Assembly: GCA_002441085.1 (NCBI GenBank)
Contig: DJVF01000031.1
Coordinates: 6,654-23,423, forward strand
Reading direction: 5' to 3'
Origin: Patescibacteria group bacterium UBA6263
Lineage (GTDB): Bacteria; Patescibacteriota; Gracilibacteria; Absconditabacterales; Absconditicoccaceae
Length of the DNA: 16,770 nt
Shown: positions 13,535 through 16,770 of the stretch, one piece after another
Position numbering within the stretch: position 1 is the first letter of the stretch
How the letters are laid out: the number at the start of each line of letters is the position of its first letter
Translations under genes and position numbers: made by a program
The notes under the pieces: generated by a model
Seen by the model: the letters and a program-made list of their open reading frames with translations, nothing else
Databases searched by the model: none
What the model was told of the DNA's origin: nothing

Positions 13535-15910
13535 TTAATTTTGGTATATGCTATCATTTTTAAGTGGTCTGTCGACATGTTTTTGAGATGCGCTCTTGAG
13601 TTTTTTTTCGTAGAGTAATTTCTTTTGGAGAAAATTGGATTTGGTTTGAAAATAGTCTTTGGCTACTATCTCTCAATGATAAACGCCATATTCATTTTTA
13701 TCTTTATAGAGTCTTCACTCTTCTTCTGCATATAGATACTCTTTTCAATCTATTTTGACTTTTCATATTAGATATATCTTAGAGTCTGATGATCTGTATT
13801 TACCCAATTGTTTTACTATCATTTCTTTATCATTAGGAATTCGTCTATTTACTGGCAACCATGAATTTTCACCAAATAATTTATCCTTGTCTGTAATTGT
13901 ATTTTTCATTGCATCTTCATATTGCTCAAGCGATCAATTGGGGATCAAATTTGGATTGATATCATCTCATAATTTTTTGAGATTATCTTGATTTTGTATT
14001 GCGAACTCATCCAAATAAGTAATAATTTTTTCAGTCTGATTTTTGTTTATTTTTTTTAATAATCATTTGGATAAAAAATCCCTCAATATCAAAAGCTCAA
14101 TTTTTCATGGTATGTTTTCTTTGTAATATCCATCTAAATCTCATGAATTACTGTATCGCCTATAATAACGAAGTAAATATTGATCCAAAAGTTCATTAAC
14201 TATGGGATATGTTTGTTTGAGAAAATCTATTGCTAAGTCTCTTCATCTAGATGTATACAATTGATAATTCTCTGATTTTTTAAAATCCTGATAATAACTT
14301 CATGTAGCCAAGACATAATAATTTGTCCCTCTTTTGACCTGAGCAAGATGATAAGCGTAAAGTGTTGAAGCAAAATATCATTGTTCTTTGGCGGAATATG
14401 GTCATATTTCATCTACAGTAGAATAATCGAATTTGTGTCATCTCACTCAATCCATCTTGACTGAAGCATCTCGATTGGATTCCCAGTCTTCTTGTAGTAA
14501 TATGGTATTGATAAAAGCATCTGTATATTTTAGATACTTAGAATAAGGAGTAGTCTCTACTCATGATATTTTAAATTCTCATATATTTCTAGGTATTAGA
14601 TATTCATCTATGACTTTATCTTCTATTACCATAGAACCTCAACCTCGATAATGTCATAACAAATTCAAAACTTTTTGATCATTTAGACAATCTATTATTT
14701 TGGATTTGAATTCTGTTTCATTAAAATTTCATATCCCTCAATAACGAAAAACAAATCTTTCGTAAATATCATTTAAATATCTATTTATAGTTTCTATTTT
14801 TTCTTTTCATTCATATTCTCATCATCACATTTCTCATGACCAGATTACTTCTCTGTTTTCAAAAATCTCCTTGATGGTTTCTTGAGTTTGTTCTTTTAAT
14901 TTCTTGGACTGTGAATATTGCATAACCTGATTGCTTCACAAAACTCATATAAGTAATGCTGATATAATCGAAGTTGTACCAAGTATTTTTGATCTAATTT
15001 TATCTTTTTCTTGAATCTTTTGATAAAGCATTTCACTTTTTTCTGTATCAAAATATAGTCAACGAAATTTATTACCACCTACCATTTCATCTCATTGTTT
15101 ATCCAATATTTGAGTGCAAAAATCTTTGAAATCTTTTAGAACTTTATAGGAAGGATCGTTTGGATTGATATGCCTGAGTAGTAATGAGTCATATTTTTTT
15201 TGTCTGGAGACTCATCATTGTATTACAATTCAATGAAGTAAATCATTTATACGAATTGCTAATTCTATCAATCAATAATAATCAGTATTTCAATTTACAT
15301 TTTGTAAATGAGATGGTTTTAGTTTTTTTAGGTCATCAAAATATTCAGGATCTTTGGAACTTGCTCGATATAAATATTTTGCTATATCTAAACTATTGAA
15401 GTTATTTGAATCTAATTCTGGTCTTTTATTTGTTTGTAATCAATCTATTCACTTATTTTTCAAAATTTCAAATAATTCTGGATTTCTATCTTGGATATCT
15501 ATTATGCGAAGTTTTTTTGATCATTTTTTATTTATTTTTTTTGCTAAATCTAATATATGTTTCTTTTGTTCTTCATAAGTATAATATTGATCTTGGTTGT
15601 CATTGGCATTTAGTATCTCACTGACTATATTTGCAAGTTCAATAGTAAATGTTTTATCTTTGTCATTAATATTCTTTATAAAAAAACTAAGTAATGCTGT
15701 AATTACCTCATCAGAATAAATTCATTCACTATCTTTTCTCATTTTACCTATATAATTATGACAGTATTTATCTGAGACATCGAATGATACAAACTCTTTT
15801 ATATCTTTCCCAGATTCTTGTAAACTAACAAATCTTGGATCTGGTCAATTGATCGCCTGGTCCATTTGATTTAATTTTTTACTGGTCTTGTGAAGTAAAT
15901 TTTTGAACAT
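13535..15910 (-). CDS. 791-residue membrane-anchored protein, unknown function (UGA=Gly)
   Basis: One clean frame of 791 codons when UGA is Gly, with dozens of UGA codons, ending in TAA. I do not recognise a family. The first ~310 residues are hydrophilic, rich in Asp, Lys, Asn and Tyr, and look largely helical (DKTFTIELANIVSEILNAND, EEQKKHILDLAKKINKK). A single hydrophobic segment (about 311-327, LGTTSIISALLIGVLG) could span the membrane; with no signal peptide ahead of it, either side could face out. The remaining ~460 residues start with a long Glu/Lys region and a Gly cluster (EMGGGEYEG), and include YFASTLYAYHLAQVKRGTNYYVLATGSYY and a Lys-rich tail. Its ATG overlaps the stop of the TrmB gene by one base (TAATG), so the two are translationally coupled and are probably regulator and target or partner. 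Confidence 0.8.
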
Positions 15911-16668
15911 TAAGATTTTTTCTTTTTGTAAATATCTCGTATGAGATTAAAGAGACTCGTAAGTCAATCATGTAAAGTCTGGCTCTCAATAGTCAGTCAT
16001 GACATCTCTGCTGTATCGTACATGAGTATTGCGACTTTGTTTTTGGAATAAACGACTATCTCATTTCATAGATCAAAAAGCGGTTTATCTACGATCAAAG
16101 CATTGTGTGATTTTTTATGATAATTGATATATTGAGATTGGTTACGAGACATAATAGCTTTGGTTTTGGTTTTGATTTTGGATCTTTGAGGTATAAATTC
16201 GTTGTAAAGATATTTTTCTATTCTAGGGTCCATTTGGTTTGTCCCGACAAATGATAGGTAAGGAGATGTCATTTTTTCTCATGCATTGAGAACTTCTTGG
16301 AATATTCTTTTTAGTCATTCTAGTCATTCAAAAAATTGAGTCTTGGGTCTATTGCCAAACTTTTGAGTGATTGCCAAGAGTTCTGGTAACGCTGATTGCA
16401 TCTTCAAATATTTTTCCTCTTCTCTCTTGAAAAGGATTTCAGGATTTAGTACACTGAAATATTTTAGATCTTCTCTAATATTTTCACTAGCTATTCATCT
16501 TCTTTTGAAATCTTCTAGAATTGAATAAGTAGTTCATCTATTTACTTCACTGCGTCTAGCAATAGTACTAGCCAAACTAGATCATAGCTCCAAGCAAGTA
16601 AGATAAACCTTAGCTTCTTTATCTGAGAAGCCATAGTAAGAAAGTTGGTCTATAAGATTGGTATCCAT
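15910..16668 (-). CDS. TrmB-family transcriptional regulator (UGA=Gly)
   Basis: 252 residues. The N-terminal winged helix-turn-helix is clear: LIDQLSYYGFSDKEAKVYLTCLELGSS, then IARRSEVNRGTTYSILEDFKRRGIASE, matching the TrmB pattern (L-x-x-x-G-L-x-x-x-E-A-x-V-Y, then I-x-x-x-x-x-V-N-R-x-T-x-Y-x-x-L). A linker with FFEGLEGLKRIFQEVL follows, the usual F-x-G-x-E-G-L motif, and a C-terminal ligand-type domain (NEIVVYSKNKVAILMYDT, LFNLIRDIYK), shorter than in the archaeal sugar-sensing members. UGA supplies Gly in LELG, VNRG, RRG, FEG and LEG. It binds DNA in the cytoplasm; the effector is unknown. ATG 16668 has no Shine-Dalgarno. Two direct repeats just upstream (16675-16706) could be its own operator. 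The stop overlaps the next start by one base. Confidence 0.88.
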
Positions 16669-16674
16669 TTTTAA

Positions 16675-16706
16675 AATGTTAAATTTTAAATTAGAAATGT
16701 TAAATT
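16675..16706 (-). promoter_or_regulatory. Candidate operator: two AATTTAACATT direct repeats 21 bp apart
   Basis: AATGTTAAATT occurs at 16675-16685 and 16696-16706 on the plus strand, exactly 21 bp (two helical turns) apart, in the leader just ahead of the TrmB ATG. The spacing puts both on one face of the helix, as expected for a dimeric autoregulator. The region is AT-rich, so chance is possible. A -10-like TATCAT lies just upstream. Confidence 0.5.
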
Positions 16707-16770
16707 AATATGATACATTCTAATTTTATCTAGAATTTGTTTTTTTGCAAATATTGCTATGCAATATTTA

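Noticed and set aside
13535..16668. CGA/CGG as Trp, reported for some Absconditabacteria
   Set aside because: CGA occurs at positions compatible with Arg and TGG is used for Trp in the same genes. The few sites cannot show a reassignment, so Arg is kept.
1..16770. UGA as selenocysteine, as Cys, or as leaky stop
   Set aside because: There are many UGA per gene, and they fall on conserved Gly, not Cys; no SECIS-like structures follow them. Cys is written TGT/TGC in the same motifs.

Overview
The window reads as a piece of a Candidate Phyla Radiation genome of the Gracilibacteria/Absconditabacteria (SR1) type, in which UGA codes for glycine (translation table 25). With UGA as stop, the outer parts of the window are shredded. 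With UGA as Gly they become seven long clean genes, and UGA falls on invariant family glycines: the T-G-E-S, D-K-T-G-T and G-D-G-V-N-D motifs of a P-type ATPase, the GIY-YIG 'TGVT' and the rubrerythrin 'GE'. All these genes end in TAA or TAG, apart from the first, which runs off the window.

Layout. 1-2146 (-): 5' part of a large secreted protein with a DUF4215-like Cys motif and a beta-helix-like middle. 2147-2765: gene-free, with a dispersed palindromic repeat. 2766-3986 (+): RecB/Cas4-like PD-(D/E)XK nuclease with an Fe-S cysteine set. 4049-4327 (+): small GIY-YIG nuclease. 4467-5051 (-): rubrerythrin. 5146-7920 (-): 924-residue P2-type cation ATPase with changed ion-binding motifs. 8201-13486: an eight-gene accessory island, all on the minus strand. 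13535-16668 (-): a TrmB-family regulator translationally coupled to a 791-residue membrane-anchored protein of unknown function.

The island is the unusual part. Its eight genes hold about 77 glycines, none encoded by UGA; flanking genes use UGA for roughly 45-100% of theirs. No island gene ends in UGA either, so all can be read under both the standard code and code 25. They form four transcription units (13279->11716, 11462->10275, 10017->9403, 9108->8254). Each begins with a diverged copy of the same ~85 bp upstream module: a TGTTG..CAACA-type inverted repeat, a conserved ATTGAT core and a -35/-10-like pair. Each ends in a hairpin/T-run terminator. The products are mostly exported or membrane proteins (two share a near-identical Bacteroidota-like signal peptide ending F-A-Q or F-S-Q), plus one DUF5662-like cytoplasmic protein. 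This looks like a small coordinately controlled surface regulon, probably acquired from a standard-code donor or kept code-neutral by selection. A repeat-mediated assembly join must be excluded, because both island edges lie in repeats. No function can be named for the regulon as a whole.
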